Source: Methanospirillum hungatei (GTDB taxonomy: Archaea > Halobacteriota > Methanomicrobia > Methanomicrobiales > Methanospirillaceae). From it: a stretch of DNA of 64,000 nucleotides. Made by a program: the position numbers and the translations under genes. The notes below the pieces were generated by a model that saw only the letters and a list, made by a program, of their open reading frames with translations, made no database searches and had not been told where the DNA came from. The stretch spans positions 2,542,001 through 2,606,000 of the forward strand of contig NZ_CP077107.1 in assembly GCF_019263745.1 (NCBI RefSeq), read 5' to 3'. Positions 8,435 through 18,023 of this stretch are shown here, piece by piece. How positions within the stretch are numbered: the stretch's first letter is position 1; every line of letters starts with the position of its first letter.

Positions 8435-9178
8435 CTAGTCAATGGCTATCGCTGAAAAACTTATGTATTCGTCAGAGATGTACTCAACGTGCGATACCCC
8501 AGTATGGGCCTGAAGTTCATTTGGTCGTCCGGTCCAGATTACTTTTCCTTCTGCAAGGATGATAACCTGATCACCCATGATTTTGGCATCTTTAAGTGAA
8601 TGAGTCACAATTATGGAGGGTTTATTACTTTTAACCAGGTCTTCCCTGAGTTCCTGCCGGATTTTTTCTCTCGCCTGCCGATCCAGCGCAGTCAGTGGTT
8701 CGTCAAGGAGCAGAAGATCAGGCTGAATAACCATTGCACGTGCCAGAGCTACCCGCTGCCGCTGTCCGCCGGAAAGGTTGGTAACACGTTCATTGGTAAG
8801 ATGACCAATACCAAGGTCTTTTAATATCTGATTCACGGATTTTTTAATCTCCCCTGATCCGATTTTTCGTCTCCGTAATCCGAATGCTACATTCTCGAAA
8901 GCTGACATGTGTGGAAACAGGGCGTAATTTTGAAATACATATCCGATATTCCGATCTTCCGGGGGATGTGCTTCAAAGTCACTACCAGAATACAATATCC
9001 TCTTATTTAGCGAGATGGATCCATCATCAGGAATCAGAAGTCCTGCTAGGAGGTTTAATATAGTGGATTTTCCGGATCCATTCTCCCCGAGCAGAACAAG
9101 TACTTCACCAGGTCTCACATTGAAAGAAACATCAAGGTCAAAATCCCGTAGTTTCTTTTTCATATGAACTTCAAGCAT
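8435..9178 (-). CDS. modC: Molybdate ABC transporter ATP-binding protein
   Basis: This 247-aa ATPase powers molybdate (or tungstate) import. It has Walker A GENGSGKS at 31-38, Q-loop VFQNYALFP at 81-89, signature LSGGQ at 135-139 and Walker B LLLLDE at 155-160 followed by the D-loop TALD. It lacks the C-terminal Mop domain of many bacterial ModC proteins; that role may fall to the separate molbindin at 5567. Its ATG overlaps the modB stop codon (TAATG), so the two are translationally coupled. It is the last gene of a modA-modB-modC operon read on the minus strand. Confidence 0.85.
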   Translation of the reverse strand: MLEVHMKKKLRDFDLDVSFNVRPGEVLVLLGENGSGKSTILNLLAGLLIPDDGSISLNKRILYSGSDFEAHPPEDRNIGYVFQNYALFPHMSAFENVAFGLRRRKIGSGEIKKSVNQILKDLGIGHLTNERVTNLSGGQRQRVALARAMVIQPDLLLLDEPLTALDRQAREKIRQELREDLVKSNKPSIIVTHSLKDAKIMGDQVIILAEGKVIWTGRPNELQAHTGVSHVEYISDEYISFSAIAID

Positions 9179-9993
9179 TAAGCTGACCTCCCTGAGAGGA
9201 AGCGGATAATAATCAGAATGACAAAAGATATCGCAATCAGAACGATTGAGAGAGCAATCGATGCGGTCAGATCGCTTTGCATAAATCCATAAATCGCAAG
9301 TGGCATTGTCTGTGTTTTGCCAGGTAAATTTCCTGCAACCATGATAGTTGCCCCGAATTCGCCGATTGCCCGTGCAAAACTGAGGATAATCCCTGAAATT
9401 AATCCGGTTCGGGCAAGAGGCGCTGTCACTTTCAAGAAGGTCATAAAGGGACTTGCACCAAGGGTTCGAGCTGCTGACTCATATACTGGATCCACCATGG
9501 CAAAGGCACTTTTTGCCTGCCTGATATAAAGAGGACCTGCAACAAAAATCTGGGCAATAATGACTGCAAGTGCTGTAAATATAATGGTTATACCCATGTC
9601 ATTAAGCGAGCTTCCAATTAGGCCACGTCTTCCGAATAAAACCAGAAGAGCAAGACCTGCTACTGAAGGAGGGAGAACTATCGGGACATCTATCAGAGTT
9701 TCTACAAATTTTCTGCCAGGATAATCAACTCGTGCATTCATGAAAGCCAAAGGGGTTCCAAGCAAAACAATAACTGCAGTAGCGGTGGTGGCCGTAATAA
9801 GTGATAAAAAAATGGCACTTTGGACATTTGAATCAAAAATTGCAACAAAAAACTCGTGAGGAGTTATCCTCAGAAAGAGTGAAAGAAGTGGCAATGTATA
9901 GAAAAGGATGGTAATAAAGACTATCAGGCCAAAAAGGAGGAGAATTAATATTTTCCCCCCCTTTCGGAGAGAAGAGATAGAGCCTGATTTCAT
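9178..9993 (-). CDS. modB: Molybdate ABC transporter permease
   Basis: This 271-aa inner-membrane protein forms the oxyanion channel as a dimer. A first membrane segment lies at residues 15-40, five more hydrophobic segments follow, and the coupling motif RTLGASPFMTFLKVTAPLA near residue 180 contacts ModC; RAIGEFGATIMVAGN is the ModB-type sequence near residue 205. It starts 12 bases after modA and ends in a one-base overlap with modC. Molybdate versus tungstate preference cannot be read from the permease. Confidence 0.88.
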   Translation of the reverse strand: MKSGSISSLRKGGKILILLLFGLIVFITILFYTLPLLSLFLRITPHEFFVAIFDSNVQSAIFLSLITATTATAVIVLLGTPLAFMNARVDYPGRKFVETLIDVPIVLPPSVAGLALLVLFGRRGLIGSSLNDMGITIIFTALAVIIAQIFVAGPLYIRQAKSAFAMVDPVYESAARTLGASPFMTFLKVTAPLARTGLISGIILSFARAIGEFGATIMVAGNLPGKTQTMPLAIYGFMQSDLTASIALSIVLIAISFVILIIIRFLSGRSA

Positions 9994-10005
9994 ACCCCTA
10001 CACTA

Positions 10006-10812
10006 TTATGCGGGAAGGAAGTTGTAGTTTTTCAGGACAGTCTTTCCTTCGTCTGAGCTAAGGAGATCAATATATTCCTTTGCAAGTTCCTTTTCAGTTG
10101 ATTCTGTGAGAATTCCAGCTTCATACGTTGCTACCACATTGAATTCTTGTGGTATGTCAATAATGGTAATCTTATCTGCAAAGTCTTTGGTAACATCAGA
10201 ATAATAGGTGATCCCTACATCTACTTCTCCAAGAGCTACCTTTGCAGTTGCAGTCGCAACATTTGTTTCTTCTGAAACAACGTTTGCTCTGAATGCATCA
10301 ACAAAAGCCTTTCCATACTCAGTACTGTTTAATGTTTTGTTGAGTACTTGTTCGGTATACTTTCGTACCGGGACTTCTGCAGTTTCGCTGACGATCTTGA
10401 CACCTGGTTTTGCAAGATCTGCAAAGCCAGTAATTCCAGCTGGATTGTCAACCGGGACAATGATTGCAAGTTTGTTGGTTGCATATTTCGTAACGCTGTC
10501 TTTGTCAGCCAGTTCTTCCTTGATCAGGTTGTCCATGTTCTTCGTACTTGCCGGTAGAAAGAGATCTGCATATGCTCCTTCCTTGATCTGAGTTTCAAGG
10601 GTAGCAGAACTGTCTAAATTAGTAGTTACGTTAACACCTGGATGTCCAGCTTCAAAGATCGGATCAAGATCCCCCACTACGCCGGTTAAGGATGCAGCGG
10701 CAAAGACGATCAGTTCTTTATCATCAGTTTCAGCAGCAGATACTGCACCAAACAGAACGAAGAGCAGCAAAAATGCCAGCCCGAATGATACATACGAGTG
10801 AGTAGTTTTCAT
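10006..10812 (-). CDS. modA: Molybdate ABC transporter substrate-binding protein
   Basis: This 268-aa exported protein binds molybdate or tungstate for ModBC. After a signal peptide (residues 1-27, ending near VSAAE) comes the ModA hallmark VFAAASLTGV, whose Ser and Thr contact the oxyanion, then a second ligand segment DSSATLETQIKEGAYADLF. The frame is open to 10875, but ATG 10812 has GGAGTG spaced 5 bases before it and gives a normal signal peptide. The AT-rich block upstream (about 10840-10920) holds the operon promoter. It heads modABC, which would feed the Mo/W formate dehydrogenases of the window. Confidence 0.88.
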   Translation of the reverse strand: MKTTHSYVSFGLAFLLLFVLFGAVSAAETDDKELIVFAAASLTGVVGDLDPIFEAGHPGVNVTTNLDSSATLETQIKEGAYADLFLPASTKNMDNLIKEELADKDSVTKYATNKLAIIVPVDNPAGITGFADLAKPGVKIVSETAEVPVRKYTEQVLNKTLNSTEYGKAFVDAFRANVVSEETNVATATAKVALGEVDVGITYYSDVTKDFADKITIIDIPQEFNVVATYEAGILTESTEKELAKEYIDLLSSDEGKTVLKNYNFLPA

Positions 10813-11051
10813 GAATACACTCCAAACAAATATGGTTCTATTTTCTATTAAATAAATTATTTTATTTATTCGCAAATAATTTAATTCTATTCATTTACTA
10901 AATATATTTATTCTTTCTCCGTTGAATTGAAAAATATATCAAAAACTGAAATAAAAATTAAAGTTGAAAAAAAGGGTTAGATCAATCCACTGCAACCATT
11001 ACACAGGCAATAGTATTCAAAATAAATGATTTTCGTCAATCAATCGGGATC

Positions 11052-11768
11052 TTACTGACCACTTTTTTGTAACCGGACAATACAGATGACTGGCTTTTCC
11101 AAATCATCATCAGATTCTTCATAAAATCCATTAACAATGTATCCAGCCTGAAAACACAGATTAAAAATATCCTGGAGCGAACGGTGATAATAGTAATTTT
11201 TTACCGGTTGTCCGACTATTGCTTCACCTTCATGAGAACACGATGTGAGATATTGTGGTTCCGGTCGGATAAAACAGGGATGAAGCATCGAAAAAACAAA
11301 TATCCCATCCGGTTTCAACAAATGATATACACTCTTCAATAACGGCCGGATATCTGATATATCCATGAAAGCCATGTTTGCAACGGCTTTATCAAAAAAT
11401 CGGTTTTGTTTTAGGAGCAGGAGCTGGGTTTCATCTGTTGCATCACATACCTGAAATGAAATTTTATCCCGGAATGAATCATGGCGTTTCATTGCATGGG
11501 AAATAAGTTTTTCAGAAAAATCAAACGCAATAACCTTTGCACCTAGTTCTGCAAGACGCTGCGAAAAGTTACCATTACCACATGCAATATCCAGGATAAA
11601 ATCACCTTTCGTAGGCATGAGGAGTTCTTCGGTTTTGGGCCTAACTATTTTACGATGAAAAAGATTCGAATGATCTCCCATCCTGGAATCCCAGAAATCT
11701 GCAATAGCTTCCCAACGGATTTTGCTCTCCAGGGTTGTTTCAGGATAATTACCGTTTCCATGAACCAT
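11052..11768 (-). CDS. Class I SAM-dependent methyltransferase
   Basis: This 238-aa methyltransferase carries the SAM motif ILDIACGNGNFS about residue 60 and the acidic AFDFSEK loop after strand 2. The closing segment, with MLHPCF near residue 160 and a Tyr-rich stretch, resembles ubiquinone/small-molecule methyltransferases. It is not closely similar to the paralogue pair at 4425 and 15806. It stands alone between modA and the divergent NTPase gene. The substrate is unknown. Confidence 0.7.
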   Translation of the reverse strand: MVHGNGNYPETTLESKIRWEAIADFWDSRMGDHSNLFHRKIVRPKTEELLMPTKGDFILDIACGNGNFSQRLAELGAKVIAFDFSEKLISHAMKRHDSFRDKISFQVCDATDETQLLLLKQNRFFDKAVANMAFMDISDIRPLLKSVYHLLKPDGIFVFSMLHPCFIRPEPQYLTSCSHEGEAIVGQPVKNYYYHRSLQDIFNLCFQAGYIVNGFYEESDDDLEKPVICIVRLQKSGQ

Positions 11769-12077
11769 GATTTCTTATATTACGATGAGAGAAAGAACAT
11801 ATGTTTCCATTCTCCAGAAATAGCCATATAAATAAGAAGAAGCACTCACCTGAACTTCAAATATTCTGAGTGATTCTGTAAAAATCAGGCAATAACATCA
11901 TCTTCACCAATTCATGGGTTGATAGTGAAATAATCCAAATTCAGGTAAACAGATTAGCGAACCAAACGGTTCAAAATCTCCTGATTCCTATATTGTTATG
12001 GATTTTCTGACATACATTCATCAGAATACCGATTGAAATATCTGGAATGAAAATTATGAGAAGGAGTCAACAAGAAT
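11769..12077. other. Divergent intergenic region, promoters only
   Basis: These 309 bases separate the methyltransferase gene from the NTPase gene. The sequence is AT-rich; CCATATAAATAAG at about 11823 is a good TATA candidate. No open frame of useful size, strong hairpin or repeat was seen. GGAG about 12 bases before ATG 12078 serves the NTPase. Confidence 0.4.
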
Positions 12078-12662
12078 ATGGTCAATTCAATGTCTAACTG
12101 GAAACCACCACGATTCATCATCACCGGTGAACAAGGGGAGGGAAAGACAACACTTCTTCTGAAAATCCTTCCAGAACTCACAAATCAGGGAATCAGAATG
12201 CAGGGTATCGCTGCTCCGGGATATTTCAGCGATGGTATCAGATCAGGTTTTGATATTCTGAATGTACATTCCGGGAGAACTGTAGAACTCTGCTCTGCAA
12301 TTCCAACGGCTAATTCCACACAATATGGCAGGTATTACTTTCGATCAGAAGGCCTTACCTTTGGGAAGGAGATATTAAGCCAGGTACCCCTCCCCGGTCA
12401 GGTGGATCTCCTTGTCATCGATGAGGTAGGAAGGTTTGAGATTGCGGGGAAGGTATGGGGAGAGAGTATTGATCATATCATGCAAACACCCCGCCCACCG
12501 ATGATCTGGACGGTCAGGAGATCCTTTGTTGATGCGGTTACGAAGCGATGGCCGGTCCAGAGACAAAGAATCATTGATGTCGGCTCTGAAAATTACGATG
12601 ATTTTATTGATGATATGATGAATGAGATCCGGCTTTATCGGTCTGAAACATTTCACCGATGA
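12078..12662 (+). CDS. THEP1-type nucleoside triphosphatase
   Basis: This 194-aa P-loop protein has Walker A GEQGEGKTT at about residues 17-25 and the Walker B/catalytic segment VIDEVGRFE near residue 112, matching the THEP1 family of archaeal NTPases, which hydrolyse ATP and GTP in vitro. The GFDILNVHSGRTVEL segment is also typical. It is convergent with xdhC and overlaps it by about 10 bases at the 3' end. The placement among molybdenum cofactor genes makes a role in nucleotide handling during cofactor maturation possible, but this is inference from neighbours; the family has other contexts. Confidence 0.75.
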   Translation: MVNSMSNWKPPRFIITGEQGEGKTTLLLKILPELTNQGIRMQGIAAPGYFSDGIRSGFDILNVHSGRTVELCSAIPTANSTQYGRYYFRSEGLTFGKEILSQVPLPGQVDLLVIDEVGRFEIAGKVWGESIDHIMQTPRPPMIWTVRRSFVDAVTKRWPVQRQRIIDVGSENYDDFIDDMMNEIRLYRSETFHR

Positions 12663-13492
12663 GGTATACTTTTGTCTGCTGACCAGTCTACACGCATATG
12701 TTCAGGAATCCCTCCTCTCATAACAAGGATTACCTCGGAAATAACTGATAAGGCAATCTCCTGAGGGAGATTTTTTCCGATGCGAAGACCGATGGGGCAG
12801 TAGACTCGATCATCGATGACTCCACCTCGGCCTTGTATGTTACGAATCAATACTTCAGCCTTTTTTACACTTCCGATCATTCCAATATACGGTATTTTTT
12901 TGATTTTGAGGAGTTGTTCCAGGACGATTTCATCATGTTCATGGCCATAGGTCATAATAACACAATAACTTGTCCCTGAAAGATGAATATGTGAGGATAT
13001 ATCCGTAAAAGATTGACATATGAGAGATCTTGCTCCAGGAAACCGTTCAGGATCTGCAAACTCTCTCCGGTCATCATATACCCGGTATGGAACATTCAGG
13101 ACTTCACATAATTTCCCAAGGGCAAGCCCGACATGACCACCACCAAAAATTACCAGTTCTGATTCCGGAATAAGAGGCTCTATAAAAACGGTGAGAGAAC
13201 CTCCACAAACTCCGAGTTCAGCATCTTCATCTGATGCGTTCCATTCATCCCCATCTCCTTTCGAGACAAATTTACGGGTAATACAGGTCCCCGTTTTCAT
13301 TGCCTCTCTGGCAAGGTGAATACATTGTAACTCTACTCCTCCACCGCCTACCGATCCTGCTGTTTCACCGTTCTGGTTGATGACCATATGTGATCCGGTT
13401 TTCCGGGGAGTAGATCCTGCAGAATCAATTATTGTTACCAGGGCACATGGAATTCCCTTGTTGTACCATGTTGTTATGTTATTAAGCCACAT
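12653..13492 (-). CDS. XdhC/CoxI family molybdoenzyme maturation protein
   Basis: This 279-aa protein has the N-terminal XdhC_CoxI domain (IIDSAGSTPRKTGSHMV, then GSVGGGGVE, then GVCGGSL with its conserved Cys) and a C-terminal Rossmann domain (VIFGGGHVG; MTYGHEHDE; YIGMIGS). XdhC proteins hold the pterin cofactor while its terminal sulfido ligand is added and deliver it to the enzyme. No xanthine or CO dehydrogenase gene is visible here, so it may serve another Mo/W enzyme. ATG 13492 follows GGTGA and is preferred over TTG 13504. It overlaps the end of the DUF364 gene by 11 bases, so the two form an operon. Confidence 0.8.
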   Translation of the reverse strand: MWLNNITTWYNKGIPCALVTIIDSAGSTPRKTGSHMVINQNGETAGSVGGGGVELQCIHLAREAMKTGTCITRKFVSKGDGDEWNASDEDAELGVCGGSLTVFIEPLIPESELVIFGGGHVGLALGKLCEVLNVPYRVYDDRREFADPERFPGARSLICQSFTDISSHIHLSGTSYCVIMTYGHEHDEIVLEQLLKIKKIPYIGMIGSVKKAEVLIRNIQGRGGVIDDRVYCPIGLRIGKNLPQEIALSVISEVILVMRGGIPEHMRVDWSADKSIPHR

Positions 13493-14309
13493 CCGATTCA
13501 CCAATTTCTTTGTTTACCGCGCCTAGGGAGAGTAGTTTCTTTTTAAATGCAGAAATGTCCTTTACCATGTTGATTCGTTCAAGAGCACTAAGAGGGGAAT
13601 GTGAGATACTTCCTCCCCCAAGTTCTGCATAACGAGCCATGAGCTCCATGTTCTGAACAAGAGTTACTCCAATAAGGTCCAGGCCACATTCAAAGAGTGT
13701 AGGACTTGGAGGGACGGTTGGTCCCATCATGACCCTGATTTTCGCATCTGGTGTCCGGCGAATCACTGCCTGGAGGGTCTCATTCACAATAGTCAGACCA
13801 CTCATCAGAACGATCTGTGCCCTGCTGAGCACTTCATCTGCATCATTCCAATGGATATCACCTGGACGGGGAAAAAGTTCGACAATATGAACCGGCCAGC
13901 CCATTTCCCGCCATTCTGCCCCCTCCTTGAAATATCCTACAAAGCAGGTGGGAACATGTGCTGCGGCATTCTTCACCATATCGATGGCATTCCCATGAAT
14001 TATGGTTTGAGGTTCCGGAAGAAGCGACTTTAAACATGCCATTCCTACTGCACGCCGGAGTGTCTCGGTACTGGAGAGAAGCTCTATTGATGATTCTAAT
14101 CCGGGTTTGTGAAGCCAGTCTCCCATCCACGAGTCCATGCCTGCAGGATCAGTCAGGCCCGGCATTCCACGGAAGATTGTGGAAAGTGACCATTTCCCGG
14201 TTTTAACCAGTACCCAGTTTGTATAGATACGGAGATCTTCGATTACCTGGTCCGGAGCTGCTGCCTTGGCAATCTCTCGGATGAGCATTTCATAATGAGG
14301 AATTTCCAT
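13482..14309 (-). CDS. DUF364 protein (putative heavy-metal chelation)
   Basis: This 275-aa protein shows the C-terminal DUF364 domain: VGYFKEGAEWREMGWPVHIVEL, DADEVLSRAQIVLMSGLTIVNET and VMMGPTVPPSPTLFECGLDLIGV are the characteristic segments. The N-terminal 100 residues take the place of DUF4213. The family folds as two Rossmann-like parts around a cleft and is often found near metal-chelate ABC transporters, which gave rise to its name; no activity has been proven. It is co-transcribed with xdhC (11-base overlap), an unusual pairing that ties it to molybdenum cofactor delivery. A decayed relative is at 6473-6828. Confidence 0.75.
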   Translation of the reverse strand: MEIPHYEMLIREIAKAAAPDQVIEDLRIYTNWVLVKTGKWSLSTIFRGMPGLTDPAGMDSWMGDWLHKPGLESSIELLSSTETLRRAVGMACLKSLLPEPQTIIHGNAIDMVKNAAAHVPTCFVGYFKEGAEWREMGWPVHIVELFPRPGDIHWNDADEVLSRAQIVLMSGLTIVNETLQAVIRRTPDAKIRVMMGPTVPPSPTLFECGLDLIGVTLVQNMELMARYAELGGGSISHSPLSALERINMVKDISAFKKKLLSLGAVNKEIGESDVA

Positions 14310-14640
14310 TTTAATATTGCTTAGTTTTACTTTGTTGTAAATTAATTTGATTAATTAGATCGCCTCCAGGCTCTGAAAGAATTATGTCCTTATTCGAAAA
14401 ATAGGTGCATAAAAATTCATTCAAGGAACATCGGGCATATATTCAGGGATTCGGTTTTTCACATTATTCTTATCAGAAAGAAAATATCCGGGGTTTACTA
14501 TTTTAAGTTAATTTTTATAATATCATAAATAATTTACATTATTGGCGTCCTTTATTTAAGCGTATATGTACTCATGAAACAAAGGATTTTCACATATTGT
14601 TGATTTCATGGGAGATATGTTCGCGTGTGGAGAACCCGAA
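14310..14640. promoter_or_regulatory. Divergent promoter region between the DUF364 operon and moeA
   Basis: About 330 bases of AT-rich sequence separate two divergent transcripts. On the minus side the DUF364 gene lacks a ribosome binding site and has TTAATTTAC about 40 bases upstream. On the plus side ATTTAAGCGTATATG (about 14553) is a likely TATA region for moeA. No gene or strong repeat is visible. Confidence 0.35.
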
Positions 14641-15660
14641 ATGGATGTGCTCTCTCTAGCCAATCCAGAAGAACAGGTTCTAAAAAAAATCAGGAATGAT
14701 CCGACAAATGTTCCCCTGTCCGAAGCATTTCAGATAGTCCGGACAATTGCTCATAAGACAGGGTCGGAGACGGTCCTCATTGATGAATCTGAAGGTCGCA
14801 TACTCAGTGAACCGATCCATGCATCGTCAGATCTGCCATGTTTTACTTGTCCAATCGAACCAGGAAAACATATTTCCCGAAATAATGACGATTTCAAGAA
14901 GAATGAACTGATATTTCCTGATGGATGGATGATACGGACCCAGGACATTCCGATTCTGGCATCTTTGGGGAAGATCCGCATAAAGGTCAGGAAAAAACCT
15001 GTCATTGGCATCATCTCAACTGGAAAGGAACTTGTTCCGGCAGAATCAATACCAAAACCCGGGGAGGTCAGAGAGGTAAATTCCCATCTTATTGCAACAT
15101 TTTGCAGACGCCAAGGAGCAATTCCAATGAAATATGGAATTGTACGCGATGATCTTCAGGAACTTGAAAATCTTCTTATGGAAGCATCAGAGGAATGCGA
15201 TGCCATCATTGTAAGCGGTGGAAGTAACCGGGATCAGAATGACATCACCGCTCAAGTCGTCCGCTCCCTGGGTAAGGTTTACACCGAGGGAATCTCTTTT
15301 GCCCCAGATAAACGGACAACAATCGGAAAGATAGGGACGGTCCTGGTAATTGGACTTCCAGGCCATCCCTCGGCCACATTTATGGTGTTAACGCTCGTGG
15401 TCGTTCATCTGTTACGTGCCATGAAAGGAGCACCATGTCAGCGTTTTTATAAAAAAGAAGCACGATTGAGCGATCACCTCTGTTCCAACCCCCAATCTGA
15501 TCGATATATCCGGGTACGTCTGATCGGAGACATGGCCAGTCCTGTGTTTGGAAAGTCAGGCCTTATTCACATGCTATATCATAGTGACGGGATGGTACGA
15601 GTACCAGCTGGTCATCAAGGGTATCGCGAAGGTGAATGGATTGAGGTCATGACCTGGTAA
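14641..15660 (+). CDS. MoeA-like molybdopterin molybdenumtransferase lacking domain II
   Basis: MoeA inserts Mo or W into adenylated molybdopterin. This 339-aa version keeps domain I/III pieces (LSEAFQIV, DESEGRILSEPI), the MPT-binding MoCF domain (IGIISTGKEL, SHLIATFCRRQGA, IIVSGGSNRDQNDIT) and the GLPGHPSATF loop, plus the C-terminal beta domain IV. It passes directly from SSDLPCFTCP to IEPGKHISRNNDD, so the roughly 60-75 residues of domain II, including the usual MDGYAV and TGAPLP motifs, are absent. Standard MoeA is near 400 aa. ATG 14641 follows GTGGAGAA by 6 bases; ATG 14608 is an alternative. The full-length copy at 61498 may do the standard reaction. Confidence 0.75.
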   Translation: MDVLSLANPEEQVLKKIRNDPTNVPLSEAFQIVRTIAHKTGSETVLIDESEGRILSEPIHASSDLPCFTCPIEPGKHISRNNDDFKKNELIFPDGWMIRTQDIPILASLGKIRIKVRKKPVIGIISTGKELVPAESIPKPGEVREVNSHLIATFCRRQGAIPMKYGIVRDDLQELENLLMEASEECDAIIVSGGSNRDQNDITAQVVRSLGKVYTEGISFAPDKRTTIGKIGTVLVIGLPGHPSATFMVLTLVVVHLLRAMKGAPCQRFYKKEARLSDHLCSNPQSDRYIRVRLIGDMASPVFGKSGLIHMLYHSDGMVRVPAGHQGYREGEWIEVMTW

Positions 15661-15805
15661 TATGGCACTCGTTTCTTTTCATATCATTCTATCTATGTTC
15701 CTCATTATTTTCCTTCAACCAATCATATTCCTGAATGATCTAAATATGCCTGAATGAGTGTTGTGTATTGAAAAAAGTTATTGAAAAAATCCTAATGGGC
15801 GGATT

Positions 15806-16657
15806 TCATTGGTCGTTTACATTCCACCAGATCTTTGCCCGGTGTGTCATTTCACGAAGAACAACCTTTCCATTCTCCCGAATCAGTTTATTATCCAGGT
15901 ATTCCCGAAGGATTTCTTCCTGTTCTGGTGTCGTGAGATGTAGTCCATCTTTTTGATCAGATACTGCTTCCTCAACACTTGAATACCGGTGAATACTCTC
16001 CTCTTTGCTGATATCAATATTGGCATATATTCCCATCTGGTGAAGAAGATTGTAGATTATGTTTGGCTTATTCCCTGAAGGACGTGGAATACCATATAAT
16101 TTCTCCCAGATTTCTCCATAATTTCTCTGCCAGGGAGAGAGCATATCTGCAAACCAGAAAATATAGACATATTTGGATGAAGCATTCACCATTTTCAGGA
16201 TTCCTTCCCGGAGATCCGGAAAACCCAGCGAGTATGACGCAACAACCACATCATATGGTGGATTCAAATCATGTGTGACATCCACATCTTCCCATTTTTT
16301 GGGGACAATGTCAATATTGGGCAAACCTGCAAGAGCAATATTTTCACGAAGACAGGAAAGCATCCCCTCAGAAGGCTCAACAGCTGTGACATGTGCAGCA
16401 ATGGATGCAAGAGGAATAGCCAGAGTTCCTGGTCCCGCACCGACATCAAGAATCCGAGAGCCCTCATCTATGTCCATAACACTGATCCGTGCCCTGGATC
16501 CTGCCCAGTTATCTTCTTTCATAGCATCGCTGAACCGTTTACACCGATCAGGATCTGACCATCGTCTCCCACAACTGATAAATCCCTTCTTTTTTCCTTC
16601 CTCACCTTCAGGCTTCTTCCAGGCCTCATTCCAATCAATTGTATTAACATCAATCAT
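15806..16657 (-). CDS. Class I SAM-dependent methyltransferase, paralogue of the 4425-5291 protein
   Basis: This 283-aa methyltransferase has motif I ILDVGAGPGTLAIPLA near residue 70 and VEPSEGML after strand 2, with a C-terminal cap ending HRAKIWWNV. It shares architecture and many residues with the protein at 4425-5291, showing an old duplication within this island. It lies directly upstream of, and divergent from, the FecCD-type transporter genes. The substrate is unknown; a small ligand linked to the imported metal is one possibility. Confidence 0.72.
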   Translation of the reverse strand: MIDVNTIDWNEAWKKPEGEEGKKKGFISCGRRWSDPDRCKRFSDAMKEDNWAGSRARISVMDIDEGSRILDVGAGPGTLAIPLASIAAHVTAVEPSEGMLSCLRENIALAGLPNIDIVPKKWEDVDVTHDLNPPYDVVVASYSLGFPDLREGILKMVNASSKYVYIFWFADMLSPWQRNYGEIWEKLYGIPRPSGNKPNIIYNLLHQMGIYANIDISKEESIHRYSSVEEAVSDQKDGLHLTTPEQEEILREYLDNKLIRENGKVVLREMTHRAKIWWNVNDQ

Positions 16658-16913
16658 GAGTTAATATTTTCATGCGAATTATAAAAATTATTCATTTTTT
16701 TCAGGAAAAAATGATGAGATCCAGTTACCTCCCACACTCCCGAAAAAACATACGACAATATCAACGCGATTTTGACAAAATAGAACGAAATTTTAAGGTT
16801 TATGCTCATGTAAATATAATTAATTTAACATCTCACTTCAAATAACAATCTTTTTTGCATTTGTATACCTATCCTTCTTAACAAGCCGGCAATCTGGTTA
16901 TGATAGGTTTACT

Positions 16914-18023
16914 ATGAATTCATCAGAGCATGTATCTCTCAATACCCGTTCCCTTCCACCCCATGACATTCACATCCCTCCGCCACAATATAACCTTCAG
17001 GCTATTAAAGCAACATTGCACATTGCAACACCAATCCGGATTTTTTTATTCCTTCTTCCATTCGGGGTGATCTTCTGGTCGTTATTCATCGGGAGATATG
17101 AAGTAGAACCACTTACTGTCGTAAAAATGCTTATCTCGCAGGTGTATCCTATAGAACACACCTGGACCAATGCAGATGAAACCATCCTTTTCCAGGTTCG
17201 TCTCCCCCGTGTTATCGCAGCGGTTATAGTCGGGGCAGCTCTTTCCATGGCAGGAGCAGCATACCAGGGATTGTTTAAAAATCCTCTCGTTTCTCCAGAT
17301 ATACTCGGTGTTTCTTCCGGGGCGGGGTTTGGTGCAGCACTTGCAATTCTCTTCTCAACCGCAGCATGGATGATTCAGATATCAGCGTTTATTGGGGGGA
17401 TACTCGCTGTTTTAGCATCGTATTTTCTTTCACGGTTATATAAAAACGGGCAAATACTCGTGCTGGTTCTTTCAGGAGTTATCGTATCAGCATTCTTTGG
17501 AGCACTACTCTCAATCACCAAATATGTTGCAGATCCATACGAGAAACTTCCAACCATCATATTCTGGCTTATGGGAAGTCTTTCATCGGTCAGATACAAT
17601 GACATCCTTGCGATCCTACCGGCAATCATTTTCGGAGGGGGAGTTCTCATCCTCATCAGGTGGAGAATTAACCTCCTTTCATTAAGTCAGGATGAAGCAA
17701 AAACCCTTGGTATTGATTTAAAGAAAATTACTCGGATCATCATCATCTGTGCAACACTTTTAACGGCTGCATCGGTATGTATCAGTGGCATCATCGGGTG
17801 GGTAGGCCTTGTTGTTCCCCATCTTGGAAGGATGATAACCGGTCCTGACTATAAAAAACTCCTGCCACTCACTATTGTGATGGGTGCATCCTACCTTCTC
17901 ATCATGGACGATTTGTCCAGGACAATTATTGCAACAGAGATTCCTCTTGGTATTCTGACCGCTTTACTCGGTGCTCCATTCTTTGCCTACCTGCTCTGGC
18001 GGAGGAAGACCGGATGGGTATAA
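16914..18023 (+). CDS. FecCD/BtuC-type ABC transporter permease
   Basis: This 369-aa membrane protein has about ten hydrophobic segments after a 45-residue cytoplasmic N-terminus. The family sequences RLPRVIAAVIVGAALSMAGA, YQGLFKNPLVSPDILGVSSGA and WVGLVVPHLGRMI are clear. It imports iron-siderophore, haem or cobalamin as a dimer with the ATPase encoded next; molybdate is also moved by members of this class (MolBC). The stop overlaps the ATPase start by 10 bases. No binding-protein gene is adjacent, so it may use those at 1-1831. About 250 AT-rich bases precede it. Confidence 0.88.
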   Translation: MNSSEHVSLNTRSLPPHDIHIPPPQYNLQAIKATLHIATPIRIFLFLLPFGVIFWSLFIGRYEVEPLTVVKMLISQVYPIEHTWTNADETILFQVRLPRVIAAVIVGAALSMAGAAYQGLFKNPLVSPDILGVSSGAGFGAALAILFSTAAWMIQISAFIGGILAVLASYFLSRLYKNGQILVLVLSGVIVSAFFGALLSITKYVADPYEKLPTIIFWLMGSLSSVRYNDILAILPAIIFGGGVLILIRWRINLLSLSQDEAKTLGIDLKKITRIIIICATLLTAASVCISGIIGWVGLVVPHLGRMITGPDYKKLLPLTIVMGASYLLIMDDLSRTIIATEIPLGILTALLGAPFFAYLLWRRKTGWV

